Shown: piece by piece, positions 11,232 to 19,756 of the stretch
How positions within the stretch are numbered: the stretch's first letter is position 1
Layout of the letters: each line of letters starts with the position of its first letter
From: Actinomycetes bacterium
GTDB taxonomy: Bacteria > Actinomycetota > Actinomycetes > JAHEKZ01
Reading direction: 5' to 3'
Assembly: GCA_024644345.1 (NCBI GenBank)
Contig: JAHELE010000011.1
Coordinates: 1 to 42,865, forward strand
DNA length: 42,865 nt
Notes under the pieces: generated by a model
The model's database searches: none
What the model saw: only the letters and a program-made list of their open reading frames with translations
What the model was told of the DNA's origin: nothing
Position numbers and translations under genes: made by a program

Positions 11232-11939
11232 GTGTCGGTTCCGTTCTACGTCTCGCCCGAGCAGATCATCAAGGACAAGGCGGACTACGCCCGCAAGGGG
11301 ATCGCCCGAGGACGCTCCGTGGCGGTCCTGCAGTACTGCGACGGAATCGTCTTCGTTGCTGAGAACCCGTCCAGGGCGTTGCACAAGGTCAGCGAGATCT
11401 ACGATCGAATCGCCTTCGCCGCCGTCGGCAAGTACAACGAGTTCGAGAACTTGAGAGTGGCGGGTATCAGGCTGGCGGACCTTCGCGGGTACTCCTTCGA
11501 CCGGCGTGACGTGACCGTGCGCAACTTGGCCAATGCCTACGCACAGACGTTGGGGACGATCTTCACCGAGACCTCCAAGCCATACGAGGTCGAGCTGGTG
11601 GTGGCCGAGGTGGGTGACACCGAGGCCGGTGACCAGATGTACCGGCTGACGTTCGACGGTTCGGTCGCCGACGAGCAGGGCTACGTCGTCATGGGCGGAT
11701 CCGCCGACGTCATCAGCTCAACGATGGCCAGCACCTACCAGCAAGGTCTCGAGCTCGGACCCGCTATCGAGCTGGCCATCAACGCTCTGGCAAGCGACAA
11801 CGGCGAGAACGAGGGTCCGCGCGAAATTGCCCCGAGCCAGCTCGAGGTAGCCGTGCTGGATCGTTCGCGCACCCAGTCGCGGAAGTTCAAGAGGCTTGCC
11901 GCCGAGCGTCTGGTCGAGATCCTTGCGAGCAACGGCTAG
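11232..11939 (+). CDS. prcA: 20S proteasome alpha subunit PrcA
   Basis: A 235-residue non-catalytic subunit that forms the outer rings of the 20S core and its gate. The N-terminal segment [24 protein letters not shown] is the gate and first helix (H0), and lysines about residue 50 ([11 protein letters not shown]) line the pocket that receives the Mpa GQYL tail. The catalytic Thr is absent, as expected. GTG start with GGAGAGGAAG 5-13 nt upstream. The C-terminal tail (ASNG) is short. The gene runs directly into pafA, with 2 nt between stop and start. Confidence 0.97.
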   Translation: MSVPFYVSPEQIIKDKADYARKGIARGRSVAVLQYCDGIVFVAENPSRALHKVSEIYDRIAFAAVGKYNEFENLRVAGIRLADLRGYSFDRRDVTVRNLANAYAQTLGTIFTETSKPYEVELVVAEVGDTEAGDQMYRLTFDGSVADEQGYVVMGGSADVISSTMASTYQQGLELGPAIELAINALASDNGENEGPREIAPSQLEVAVLDRSRTQSRKFKRLAAERLVEILASNG

Positions 11940-11941
11940 TC

Positions 11942-13303
11942 ATGGACCGCCGGATCTTCGGAATCGAGACCGAGTACGGGGTCACGTGCACCTTCCGAGG
12001 ACAGCGTCGTCTCTCACCTGACGAGGTGGCCCGCTATCTCTTCCGTCGGGTCGTGTCGTGGGGCCGCAGCAGCAACGTCTTCCTCCACAACGGGGCCAGG
12101 CTCTATCTCGATGTCGGCTCCCACCCCGAGTACGCGACCCCCGAATGTGACTCGTTGACCGAGCTCATCACGCATGATCGAGCCGGCGAGCGGATCCTTG
12201 AAGGGCTTCTGATCGATGCCGAACGCCGCCTTCACGAAGAAGGCATCTCCGGCGACGTCTACCTGTTCAAGAACAACACCGACTCGGCAGGTAACTCCTA
12301 CGGGTGTCATGAGAACTACCTGATCTCGCGCCAGGGGGAGTTTGGCAAGGTCTCCGACGTCTTGATCCCGTTCCTGGTCACTCGACAGCTGATTACCGGT
12401 GCCGGGAAGGTGCTGCAGACGCCCCGGGGGTCGGTCTTCTGCCTCAGCCAACGAGCCGAGCACATCTGGGAGGGCGTCTCTTCTGCGACGACCCGGTCCC
12501 GACCCATCATCAACACCCGTGACGAGCCGCATGCCGACGCCGAGAAGTACCGGCGGCTGCACGTGATCGTCGGTGACTCGAACCTGGCTCAGCCGACGAC
12601 CTTCCTCAAGGTGGGCAGCACCGACCTGGTCCTGAAGATGATCGAGAACGGCGTGGTGCTGCGGGATCTGTCGCTGGAGAACCCCATCCGAGCCATCCGC
12701 GAGATCAGCCATGACCCCACCGGGCGTCGGCTGGTACGCCTGGTGAACGGCCGGGAGCTCTCGGCGCTCCAGATCCAGACCGAGTACTTCGAGAAGGCCT
12801 CAGCGTTCGCCGAGCGACAGGGGCTCACCGATCCGGGCACACGGCGGGTGCTCAGCTTGTGGGAGCGGACGTTGTCGGCTGTCGAGACCGGCGACCTGTC
12901 GTCGGTCGGCCGTGAGATCGACTGGGTGATCAAGTACCAGATGATCGAGCGCTACCGGGCCAAGCACGACCTGACTCTTGGATCTGCCCGGGTGGCGCAG
13001 CTCGACCTGGCTTATCACGATATTCGCCGCGACCGTGGTCTGTTCTACCTCCTCGAGAACCGCGGCCTGGTCGAGCGCATCGTCCCCGAGCTGGCCACGT
13101 TCGAAGCGAAAGGACGCCCGCCGCAGACCACACGTGCCCGGCTGCGCGGTGAGTTCATTCGCAAGGCCCAGGAGAAGCGGCGCGACTTCACCGTGGACTG
13201 GGTCCATCTGAAGCTGAACGACCAGGCGCAGCGCACCGTGCTGTGCAAGGACCCCTTCAAGGCGTACGACGACCGGGTCGACCGCCTGATCGAGAGCATG
13301 TAG
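11942..13303 (+). CDS. pafA: Pup-protein ligase PafA
   Basis: A 453-residue glutamine-synthetase-like ligase that uses ATP to phosphorylate the gamma-carboxylate of the Pup C-terminal Glu and joins it to substrate lysines. The ATP/metal motif GIETEYG (Glu9 as metal ligand) and the catalytic Asp57 in [15 protein letters not shown] are intact; [20 protein letters not shown] is shared with Dop. It lacks the Dop-specific loop. Overall it is a paralogue of dop, 2 kb upstream. It directly follows prcA, so ligase and protease are made from the same transcript. A GC-rich hairpin lies 33 nt after the stop and may end the transcript. Confidence 0.97.
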   Translation: MDRRIFGIETEYGVTCTFRGQRRLSPDEVARYLFRRVVSWGRSSNVFLHNGARLYLDVGSHPEYATPECDSLTELITHDRAGERILEGLLIDAERRLHEEGISGDVYLFKNNTDSAGNSYGCHENYLISRQGEFGKVSDVLIPFLVTRQLITGAGKVLQTPRGSVFCLSQRAEHIWEGVSSATTRSRPIINTRDEPHADAEKYRRLHVIVGDSNLAQPTTFLKVGSTDLVLKMIENGVVLRDLSLENPIRAIREISHDPTGRRLVRLVNGRELSALQIQTEYFEKASAFAERQGLTDPGTRRVLSLWERTLSAVETGDLSSVGREIDWVIKYQMIERYRAKHDLTLGSARVAQLDLAYHDIRRDRGLFYLLENRGLVERIVPELATFEAKGRPPQTTRARLRGEFIRKAQEKRRDFTVDWVHLKLNDQAQRTVLCKDPFKAYDDRVDRLIESM

Positions 13304-13335
13304 CCACCGGCGGGGCGGAACCACAACGCGCTCAC

Positions 13336-13358
13336 GGCCGTCTACCCTGGAGACGGCC
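13336..13358 (+). terminator. Hairpin overlapping a -10 between pafA and FKBP lipoprotein
   Basis: GGCCGTCT-ACCCTGG-AGACGGCC is a perfect 8-bp stem with a 7-nt loop. It may end the proteasome transcript. A TACCCT (13343-13348), a fair -10 for the next gene, spans its left arm and loop, so the site may serve both as terminator and promoter or as an operator. Confidence 0.5.
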
Positions 13359-13421
13359 AGTCTCCGGAGCCTTCCGGGCAGCTGGCCGTTGTGTGCTTCC
13401 TTCCCCGCCTCAAGGAGACCC

Positions 13422-14441
13422 GTGTCCCACGTTCGACGCCGCACGTCACTGATCGCTGTTGGATCGGCCATCGCTCTGGTCGCCACCCTGGCCGCGTGCG
13501 CAGACAACACCGACCCCGCGGCAGAGCCGGTGACCAGCGCGTCGTCGGCCTCGGGTGACCCGTCACCATCCACGTCGCCCTCAGAGAGCACGACGTCGAC
13601 CGCCTCGGGCGATCTACCCACGGTCAAGGGCAGCTTCGGCCAAGCGCCCACCATCTCGGTGCCTGAGTCCGACCCGCCGTCAGACCTGGTGGTCAAGACG
13701 TTGGAGCAGGGGAATGGACCGGCAACGAAGGCCGGCGAGACGATCGTCGTCAACTACGCAGGGGTGCGCTGGGAGGACGGTCAGACCTTCGACTCGTCCT
13801 TCGACCGCGGCGCACCGGCCGGCTTCGGCATCGGTGTCGGCGCCGTCATCCCCGGCTGGGACTCAGGTCTGGTTGGCATCAAGGCGGGCTCGCGCGTGCT
13901 GATGGTGCTGCCCCCTGACCAGGCCTACGGCGACACACCTCCCGGGGATCCGATCCAGGCCGGCGACACCCTGGTCTTCGTGGTTGATGTGCTCGGCTCG
14001 CACGCTGGCAACGCGGCCGCGAAGGGCGATCCCGCCCCCACCGAGGACGACAGCCTGCCCTATGTCTCGATCACCCCGAAAGCACCAGAGATCGTTGTTC
14101 CCCCTGGTTCTCCCTCCAAGCAGCTCATCGTCATTCCGGTGGTCGTGGGTAAGGGAGCCAAGGTGCAGAAGGGCGACACGGTGGTGGTCCAGTACAAGGG
14201 TGTCCTGTGGCGGACGGGTAAGGAATTCGACTCCTCGTGGAGCCGTCAGCAGCCATTCGTGACGACCATCGGGCAAGGCGCCGTCATCCCTGGATGGGAC
14301 AAGGGTCTGGTCGGCCAGACGGTCGGCAGTCGGGTCATGCTGGTGGTCCCACCCAAGGACGGCTACGGCAACGCGGGTCAGGGCGACATCAAGGGGACTG
14401 ACACCATGGTCTTTGCCGTGGACATCCTCGGCGCCTACTGA
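13422..14441 (+). CDS. FKBP-type prolyl isomerase lipoprotein, two FKBP domains
   Basis: A 339-residue secreted lipoprotein with a lipobox ending at Cys26 (LAAC), a Ser/Thr/Pro-rich spacer (about 30-80) and two tandem FKBP domains (about 90-195 and 225-339). Both have the core pattern DG/TG-x-x-FDSS-(F/W)-R ... IPGWD-x-GL-V-G ... GSRV and end in D(V/I)LG. Such proteins catalyse cis-trans prolyl bond rotation and chaperone folding outside the membrane. The GTG start is chosen because AAGGAG lies 5-10 nt in front and because it gives a clean signal peptide; an upstream TTG would add a leader lacking signal features. A small single-domain FKBP follows 52 nt downstream. Confidence 0.9.
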   Translation: MSHVRRRTSLIAVGSAIALVATLAACADNTDPAAEPVTSASSASGDPSPSTSPSESTTSTASGDLPTVKGSFGQAPTISVPESDPPSDLVVKTLEQGNGPATKAGETIVVNYAGVRWEDGQTFDSSFDRGAPAGFGIGVGAVIPGWDSGLVGIKAGSRVLMVLPPDQAYGDTPPGDPIQAGDTLVFVVDVLGSHAGNAAAKGDPAPTEDDSLPYVSITPKAPEIVVPPGSPSKQLIVIPVVVGKGAKVQKGDTVVVQYKGVLWRTGKEFDSSWSRQQPFVTTIGQGAVIPGWDKGLVGQTVGSRVMLVVPPKDGYGNAGQGDIKGTDTMVFAVDILGAY

Positions 14442-14493
14442 CCCAGCCCGCGCCGCTGCCACCTCAGGCCACGCCTTGACGAGAGGAACTCGC

Positions 14494-14856
14494 ATGACCG
14501 ACAAGCCCGAGATCGACTTTCCCGGCGGCGCCGCTCCTGACGAACTCGTGATCACCGACGTCACGGTGGGCGAGGGTGCCGAGGCCGCACCCGGATCCAC
14601 CGTGCAGGTCCACTACCTCGGTGTGGAGTTCGACTCCGGAGAAGAGTTCGACTCCTCGTGGAGCCGGGGCGAGTCCATCAACTTTCCGTTGGGCAACCTG
14701 ATCAAGGGGTGGCAGGAAGGCATTCCTGGCATGAAGGTCGGCGGACGCCGTCAGCTGATCTGCCCTCCTTCCCTGGCCTACGGACCGGCCGGCGGCGGCC
14801 ACCGACTGTCCGGCAAGACCCTGATCTTCGTGATCGACCTGCTCGGAGTCAGCTGA
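14494..14856 (+). CDS. FKBP-type peptidyl-prolyl isomerase, single domain
   Basis: A 120-residue cytosolic FKBP with no signal peptide. Motifs: VQVHYLGVEFDSGEEFDSSW, INFPLGNLIKGWQEGIPGMKVGGRRQL, and LAYGP, in standard order and spacing. It acts as a prolyl isomerase or folding helper. ATG start with GAGAGGA upstream. It is the third FKBP domain within 1.5 kb; mycobacteria and other actinobacteria also place FKBP genes near pafA-pafB. Its last 8 nt overlap the end of the convergent DUF3866 gene. Confidence 0.93.
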   Translation: MTDKPEIDFPGGAAPDELVITDVTVGEGAEAAPGSTVQVHYLGVEFDSGEEFDSSWSRGESINFPLGNLIKGWQEGIPGMKVGGRRQLICPPSLAYGPAGGGHRLSGKTLIFVIDLLGVS

Positions 14857-15964
14857 CCTCCTCTGACTCCTGGAGCAGCGCCGCTGCGTGTCGCCCGGCA
14901 GCGGCGGCGGACAGGAAGGCCGCCGGGTCGTCGTCGACTCCTCGGCCCATCGTGGACAACGTCACCGGGCTGGCCTCCAAGGCGGCTCTCAGATCGCCCA
15001 CGTCGACCCGCACCAGTCGGTGAGGGGGGCTGAGCGACTCCGCCTGTTCGACGATGTCGTCCCCGAAGACTCCGGGCAGCAAGGGCACCGGTATGTCAGC
15101 GGCGGCTACTGCGACCCGTCCGTAGGCTGTCAAGGAGTGGTGCGAGACGCCTTGGTGCCGTGCGCGTTCGTCCGCCTCCGAGATTCGAAGCGAGCCCACC
15201 GGCCGCCCGCCGAGTGTGGCGGCAGCGTTGATCGCCTCTCCGGCGGCGACACCGGAGAACCCCCACCTGGTGCCGGTGCCGAGATTGCCTGGGCCCTGGG
15301 TCACCACCGTCACATCCGCGGCGAGCACGTGATGCGCTGCGAGCAGGCCGTTGTGGACGGTGACCGCCTCCAGATCTCCACCGAAGGCTTGCCCCACAGT
15401 GATCGAGCCGACCAGCCAGCCCGCGTCCCGGAGCCCCTGTACCGATCGCGAGAACGCCAAGGGCAAGGCACCCCCATCGGTCGCGACATACGCCACTTTG
15501 GCGTCGGGCAGCTCCGATCGGAGTCCTGCGACGATGGCGGGCAGCGCCGAGTGCAGGTCGGCGACGATGACTGGCATGTGGTCCAGATCGTCGGCGTCGC
15601 GCAGGGTGTCGTGGTGGGGGGAGTCCTGCTCGTCCACACCGAGGACGGTCATCTGCAGGGGCGTGTAGCGGGCCTTCACGAGGTGGCCCGGCCCTGCGGG
15701 ATCTGCGGGCAGCCGGTTCGGTATCCCGGCGACCAAGGCGTACCCACCCGTGCCCAGGTCGAGATCCAGAGCGGTCACGTTCAGCAGCACCACATCACCC
15801 ACCACCGGGTGGCCCACGACGTCGACGTAGGCAAGGGCGCGTACCCCTGTTGGCCGGTCGGTGGTGTCACCCGACGCATCGTTGGGGATCTCGACGACGA
15901 GCTCAAGAGCGGTTGCCCACTGCCGACCGACCTCGACCACACGCCCACTTCGCCACCGAATCAC
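14849..15964 (-). CDS. DUF3866 family protein, function unknown
   Basis: A 371-residue protein of unknown function that belongs to DUF3866, a family kept near paf genes in many actinobacteria. No signal peptide or membrane helices are evident. The N-terminal 90 residues look beta-rich (VVEVGRQWATALELVVEIP); the rest alternates helices and strands with Gly-rich turns such as TQGPGNLGTGTRWGFSGV and VAYVATDGGALPLAFS. The start at the second of two GTGs is chosen because TACAGT (15977-15972) ends 7 nt before it, making a leaderless mRNA. It is divergent from pafB, with about 100 nt between them, and convergent with the FKBP gene. Confidence 0.85.
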   Translation of the reverse strand: MIRWRSGRVVEVGRQWATALELVVEIPNDASGDTTDRPTGVRALAYVDVVGHPVVGDVVLLNVTALDLDLGTGGYALVAGIPNRLPADPAGPGHLVKARYTPLQMTVLGVDEQDSPHHDTLRDADDLDHMPVIVADLHSALPAIVAGLRSELPDAKVAYVATDGGALPLAFSRSVQGLRDAGWLVGSITVGQAFGGDLEAVTVHNGLLAAHHVLAADVTVVTQGPGNLGTGTRWGFSGVAAGEAINAAATLGGRPVGSLRISEADERARHQGVSHHSLTAYGRVAVAAADIPVPLLPGVFGDDIVEQAESLSPPHRLVRVDVGDLRAALEASPVTLSTMGRGVDDDPAAFLSAAAAGRHAAALLQESEEVS

Positions 15965-16067
15965 GGCGCTCACTGTACGCACGGGGTAGCGTCGGCACGA
16001 CAGGACTCGACCCTGGGCCAGATCACCCGTACTGACGTGTCGAGCAAACCACGGAGGAGAGGACCCC
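15965..16067. promoter_or_regulatory. Divergent control region of DUF3866 gene and pafB
   Basis: Minus strand: TACAGT at 15977-15972 gives a leaderless start at 15964. Plus strand: a possible -10 TAGCGT at 15986-15991 and GGAGGAGAGGA ending 4 nt before the pafB TTG. The two -10 elements are less than 10 bp apart, so the promoters probably compete. Confidence 0.4.
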
Positions 16068-17051
16068 TTGGCGGCTCCGCGCACAGAACGTCTGCTCAAC
16101 CTGGTGATCTGCCTGCTCGCGTCGACCCGGTTCGTGACCAAGGAACAGGTCAGGCGGGCTGTTCCGCAGTATGCCGACTGCGCCACCGATGAGGCGTTCG
16201 AGCGGATGTTCGAGCGGGACAAGGACGATCTGCGTGAGATGGGGATCCCCCTGGAGACGGGCTCCAACGATGTGCTCTTCGACGACGAGATCGGGTACCG
16301 CATCCCGCGCGACGCCTATGCGCTGCCAGAAATCGCGTTCGACTCGCAAGAGCTCGCAGTCCTGGGGGTGGCGGCGCGCATGTGGCAGCACGCGACATTG
16401 GCCGGGGCCACCGGCCGTGCCATCCGCAAGCTCGAGTCGGCGGGCATCGATGTCGACCGCGAGGCGCTGTCGGTCGTGGAACCCCGCATCGATGCCGCCG
16501 AGCCCGCCTTCGCCGCCCTGTGGGACGCCGTCCAGCAGCGTCGCCGGGTCCGATTCGAGTACGCCCGCGGAGGAGGGACAGCGGCCAGGCGTGTCGTCCA
16601 GCCGTGGGGGCTGGTGTCCTGGCACGGCCGCTGGTACATCGTCGGGCATGACGAGGACCGCGATGACACCCGAGTCTTCCGGCTCTCGCGGATTCTGGGT
16701 GAGGTCTCGGCGGTCGGCGCAGCCGGCTCAGTCGTCGTACCGCCGGGCGTTGACATCAGTGCGTCCGTCCGAATGCTGGCGCAACCGGCGCCCACCCAGA
16801 TGGCACGCCTTCGGATCGCGACCGGGCGGGCACTGCCGCTCCGACGCCTCGGCGCCGTGGTAGCCGAAGAGCCGGATGCCATGGTGGTCGACGTCCCGTT
16901 CGACGACGTCGAACAGCTGGCGTCGACGATCACGGGTTTCGGTCCCTCGGTGCTGGTCATATCCCCGGACGAGTTGTGCGATGCGGTGGCGCGTCGCCTC
17001 ACGAGCACCCTTCGAGCGCTAGCGGTCACCGGTTCCGGAGAGCCGTCGTGA
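16068..17051 (+). CDS. pafB: PafB, WYL-domain transcriptional activator
   Basis: A 327-residue regulator with an N-terminal winged-helix DNA-binding domain (RTERLLNLVICLLAS through residue 65), a WYL domain (about 140-210, with RVVQPWGLVSWHGRWYIVGHD) and a C-terminal WCX domain. With PafC it forms the PafBC activator, which in mycobacteria switches on most DNA-damage genes independently of LexA and senses single-stranded DNA through the WYL domain. TTG start, supported by a strong GGAGGAGAGG site and by lack of a nearer start. The stop overlaps the pafC GTG (GTGA). It does not act in pupylation despite its name. Confidence 0.95.
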   Translation: MAAPRTERLLNLVICLLASTRFVTKEQVRRAVPQYADCATDEAFERMFERDKDDLREMGIPLETGSNDVLFDDEIGYRIPRDAYALPEIAFDSQELAVLGVAARMWQHATLAGATGRAIRKLESAGIDVDREALSVVEPRIDAAEPAFAALWDAVQQRRRVRFEYARGGGTAARRVVQPWGLVSWHGRWYIVGHDEDRDDTRVFRLSRILGEVSAVGAAGSVVVPPGVDISASVRMLAQPAPTQMARLRIATGRALPLRRLGAVVAEEPDAMVVDVPFDDVEQLASTITGFGPSVLVISPDELCDAVARRLTSTLRALAVTGSGEPS

Positions 17052-17992
17052 CGGCCGGGGGAGCGGTGGGTCAGCTCACTCGACTGCTGGCGTTGATTCC
17101 TTGGCTGCTGCAGCGTCCGGGTGTCTCGATCGCTGTTGCAGCCGATGAGTTCGGCATCACCGAGGACCAGCTCAGGTCTGATCTCGGGCTGGCGTTCTTC
17201 TGCGGGCTGCCCGGGCACCTGCCGGACGACCTGATCGACGTGTCGCTCGAGGACGACCGCATCGTGGTCACCAACGCCGACACCATTGCCAGGCCGTTGC
17301 GCCTGGCGCCTGACGAAGCAGTCGCGTTGCTGGCCGGCCTCCGGGCACTCACCGAGGTTCCTTCGCCGACCGGCCCTGATGTGCTCGACCGCGTGATCGC
17401 GAAGCTGGAACGGGCGGCGGGTGACGCGGCAGACGCGCACCGGAATGTGACCGTCGCGATCGAAGGTGCTGGCGCGTCCCGGGAGGCACTGGGCGCCGCG
17501 CTCCGCGAGGGCCGACGCCTGGCGCTGGACTACTACGTGCCCGCCCGCGACGAGGTGACGTCCCGCGAGGTCGACCCGATCCGGCTCCTGGTCGTCGACG
17601 GTCACACCTACCTCGAGGGGTGGTGTCTGCTGGCCGACGATCTGCGGATCTTTCGCCTCGACCGGATTGAGAAGGCGACCGTGCTTGACCTCCCGGCGTC
17701 GCCACGTCCGGCGCCGCCGGAGCGCCCCCTGATCTTCGACAGCGAGGCTGCGTCGTGGCGGGTGAGGCTGGCGGTGGGCAAGAACGCCGAGTGGGTCGTC
17801 GACGCCTACCCCTGCGAGGTCGTGACCTCCGAGCCCGAACTGGTCGTCGACCTGCCCGTGGCCGACCTGGGCTGGGCCAGGCAGCTGGTTCTGCGGCTCG
17901 GCGGCACGGTGCGCCCGTTGGCCCCCGCCGAGCTGATCGAGGCCGTTCGTCGTGACGCCGAGGAGGCACTGGCGCCGTACCAGGGCGGTTAG
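17048..17992 (+). CDS. pafC: PafC, WYL-domain transcriptional activator
   Basis: A 314-residue partner of PafB with the same order: helix-turn-helix (GQLTRLLALIPWLLQRPGVSIAVAADEFGITEDQLRSDL is split over residues 7-45), WYL domain (about 150-220, with REVDPIRLLVVDGHTYLEGWC and FRLDRI) and WCX domain at the end. The GTG start at 17048 is chosen from the 4-nt overlap with the pafB stop; an upstream frame lies inside pafB. PafBC-type activators bind RecA-NDp promoters; one candidate target is the RecB-like nuclease in this window. GC-rich inverted repeats follow the stop. Confidence 0.95.
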   Translation: MTAGGAVGQLTRLLALIPWLLQRPGVSIAVAADEFGITEDQLRSDLGLAFFCGLPGHLPDDLIDVSLEDDRIVVTNADTIARPLRLAPDEAVALLAGLRALTEVPSPTGPDVLDRVIAKLERAAGDAADAHRNVTVAIEGAGASREALGAALREGRRLALDYYVPARDEVTSREVDPIRLLVVDGHTYLEGWCLLADDLRIFRLDRIEKATVLDLPASPRPAPPERPLIFDSEAASWRVRLAVGKNAEWVVDAYPCEVVTSEPELVVDLPVADLGWARQLVLRLGGTVRPLAPAELIEAVRRDAEEALAPYQGG

Positions 17993-18039
17993 CCCGATCG
18001 GGTGATCACGATCTGCCCCCGCGGTCAAGGTTCGGGGGC
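17993..18039 (+). terminator. Palindrome and GC hairpin after pafC
   Basis: CCCGATCGGG (17993-18002) starts right after the pafC stop. A 7-bp stem GCCCCCG (18015-18021) with CGGGGGC (18033-18039) and an 11-nt loop follows. Together they look like the end of the pafBC transcript, though there is no U-tract. Confidence 0.4.
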
Positions 18040-18080
18040 CAGATGCCGAAGCCCCTCACACAAGAGGGGAGGTACGAGAC

Positions 18081-18407
18081 ATGACGACGATCAAGGCCTC
18101 GTGCCCGGTATGCGGGGATGTCGAGCTGACACCCGAACAGATGCGCCTGGTGGTGTGCAACCGCCAGGAGTGGTCGTACTACGCCTTCCAGTGCACCACT
18201 TGCGCTGACGAGGTACGAAAGCCGGCGGACGCCGAGATCGTCTCGCTGCTGAGGTCCGGCGGCGTCACCATCACCCCGTGGCACATCCCCGCCGAAGCCC
18301 TCGAGGAGCATCAGGGCCCGGTGATCAGCTACGACGAGATTCTCGACTTCGCACTCTGGCTGGAGAGCCACGACCTAGTGCCTGCCTCGTTCACAGCCGC
18401 TCCGTAG
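18081..18407 (+). CDS. Small zinc-ribbon-like protein, function unknown
   Basis: A 108-residue protein I cannot name. It has two CxxC pairs, Cys8/Cys11 in CPVCGD and Cys38/Cys41 in CTTC, with an extra Cys26, so a zinc ribbon is likely. The aromatic stretch WSYYAFQC between them and the acidic C-terminal half (ALEEHQGPVISYDEILDFALWLE) suggest a two-part protein, perhaps binding a partner. No signal peptide. ATG start with GGGGAGG 8 nt upstream. It sits alone between pafC and tatA, and similar small proteins occur at this place in other actinobacteria. A link to either neighbour is not shown. Confidence 0.8.
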   Translation: MTTIKASCPVCGDVELTPEQMRLVVCNRQEWSYYAFQCTTCADEVRKPADAEIVSLLRSGGVTITPWHIPAEALEEHQGPVISYDEILDFALWLESHDLVPASFTAAP

Positions 18408-18525
18408 GCCGCGCGAAGGCAGTTTCCGAGCCAACACGTCAGGGTTGGGCGTCGGGATCGTCGAGACCGGCGTACGATCGGTGTAGTACCGGCCGCGTCG
18501 CCACCCGAACCGTAGAGGGAATGTC

Positions 18526-18795
18526 ATGCCGAAGCTCGGAGCTCCAGAGATCATTTTGATTCTCGCCGTCGTTCTTCTCCTCTTTGGTGCCAAACGACTG
18601 CCCGACGCGGCCAGGGGCCTTGGACGTTCGCTCCGGATCTTCAAGTCCGAGATCAAGGCCGCCCAGGACGACGACGGCAACAGCCCGCCGCAGCAGATCA
18701 AGGCAACTGACGACGAGGTGAGCAGCCCGACCCAGAACGCGGCGCCGCCCACCACTCAGCCCACCACGCCTGACAGCAGCGCCAACGACCGCTGA
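18526..18795 (+). CDS. tatA: Twin-arginine translocase subunit TatA
   Basis: An 89-residue subunit with a single N-terminal membrane helix (about residues 6-21, [14 protein letters not shown]), the conserved FGxxxLP hinge ([25 protein letters not shown]) and a charged amphipathic helix, then a Pro/Thr-rich tail. TatA oligomers form the pathway for folded proteins with RR signal peptides. The Phe-Gly hinge and length favour TatA over TatB. ATG start with AGAGGGA upstream; a -10-like TACGAT is at 18473-18478. tatC follows after 32 nt. No tatB is visible in the window; it is often elsewhere in actinobacteria. Confidence 0.93.
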   Translation: MPKLGAPEIILILAVVLLLFGAKRLPDAARGLGRSLRIFKSEIKAAQDDDGNSPPQQIKATDDEVSSPTQNAAPPTTQPTTPDSSANDR

Positions 18796-18827
18796 CCACC
18801 ACCTCGAACCCGGCGCCGGAGACCTCG

Positions 18828-19754
18828 GTGGCGATCGCTAGGACAGCGTCCCCCGACGCAGGGGGAGCGATGCCCCTCATGGAGCATCTCCGTGAGCTGC
18901 GTTCGCGGATCTTCAAGGCCTTGATCGCCGTCACCATCGGCGCTGTCGTCGGCTGGATCTTCTACGACCAGATCTTTCGATTCCTCACCGCACCGATCCA
19001 GGCCGTCGTCGACGATGCCCAGGCCAATGGTCTCGACATCCGTCTGGTCCTCACCGGGGTGGCACAGCCGTTCACCCTGCAGCTGAAGATCTCCGCGTTG
19101 GCCGGCATCGTCCTGGCCTCGCCGGTCTGGATCTACCAGCTCTGGGCCTTCGTCACGCCTGGCTTGCACAAGCACGAGAAGCGCTACGCGTATGCCTTCA
19201 TGTTCACAGCGGTGCCGCTGTTCCTCGGCGGAGTAATGGTGGCGATGTGGGTGTTGCCCAAGGGCATGGAGCTGCTCTTCGGCTTCACCCCGGAGGACGT
19301 CGGAAACTACCTGTCGGTCGACACGTATCTGTCGTTCCTGATCAGGACCGTTCTCGTCTTCGGCATCGGGTTCCTGGTACCGATCTTCATCGTCGCACTG
19401 AACTTGGTGGGAATCCTCAGTGCGGACGCCATCAAGCGATCGTGGCGATGGACCGTGGTTGGCGTCTTCATCTTCGGAGCGGTTGCAACCCCCACCGGTG
19501 ACCCGCTGAGCATGATGCTGCTCGCAGGCCCGATGCTGCTGCTCATCCTGATCGCCTTCGGCATTGCGCTCCTCAACGATCGGCGCAGGGCGCGCCGAGG
19601 AGGCCTCGACTACGACTCGCTCGATGACGACGAAGCCAGCCCGATCGGGGGTCCTGACGGCCTCGGTGGAGTGGCTCCGATCGACGCGCCCAAACCGCTG
19701 GACGGGCCGGACGACCTCGAGCATCCCGGGCGCAGCGGTAACGACCCGTCCTGA
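18828..19754 (+). CDS. tatC: Twin-arginine translocase subunit TatC
   Basis: A 308-residue membrane protein with six predicted helices that recognises the RR signal peptide and recruits TatA. The N-terminal MPLMEHLRELRSRI motif is conserved and holds signal-peptide contact residues; GWIFYDQI and the FVTPGLHKHEKRYAY loop are also typical. The last 55 residues are charged and Pro/Asp/Glu-rich, longer than E. coli TatC but usual in actinobacteria. The GTG at 18828 has GGAG upstream; the ATG at 18870 with GGGGGAG in front is an equally good start that would drop 14 residues. The diacylglycerol-kinase-like gene begins 2 nt after the stop. Confidence 0.94.
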   Translation: MAIARTASPDAGGAMPLMEHLRELRSRIFKALIAVTIGAVVGWIFYDQIFRFLTAPIQAVVDDAQANGLDIRLVLTGVAQPFTLQLKISALAGIVLASPVWIYQLWAFVTPGLHKHEKRYAYAFMFTAVPLFLGGVMVAMWVLPKGMELLFGFTPEDVGNYLSVDTYLSFLIRTVLVFGIGFLVPIFIVALNLVGILSADAIKRSWRWTVVGVFIFGAVATPTGDPLSMMLLAGPMLLLILIAFGIALLNDRRRARRGGLDYDSLDDDEASPIGGPDGLGGVAPIDAPKPLDGPDDLEHPGRSGNDPS

Positions 19755-19756
19755 CC

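Noticed and set aside
16316-18028. Long open frame (570 codons) on the minus strand opposite pafB-pafC
   Set aside because: It lies antisense to two well-recognised genes, has low-complexity Arg/Gly/His-rich composition and no family motif; it results from high GC content.
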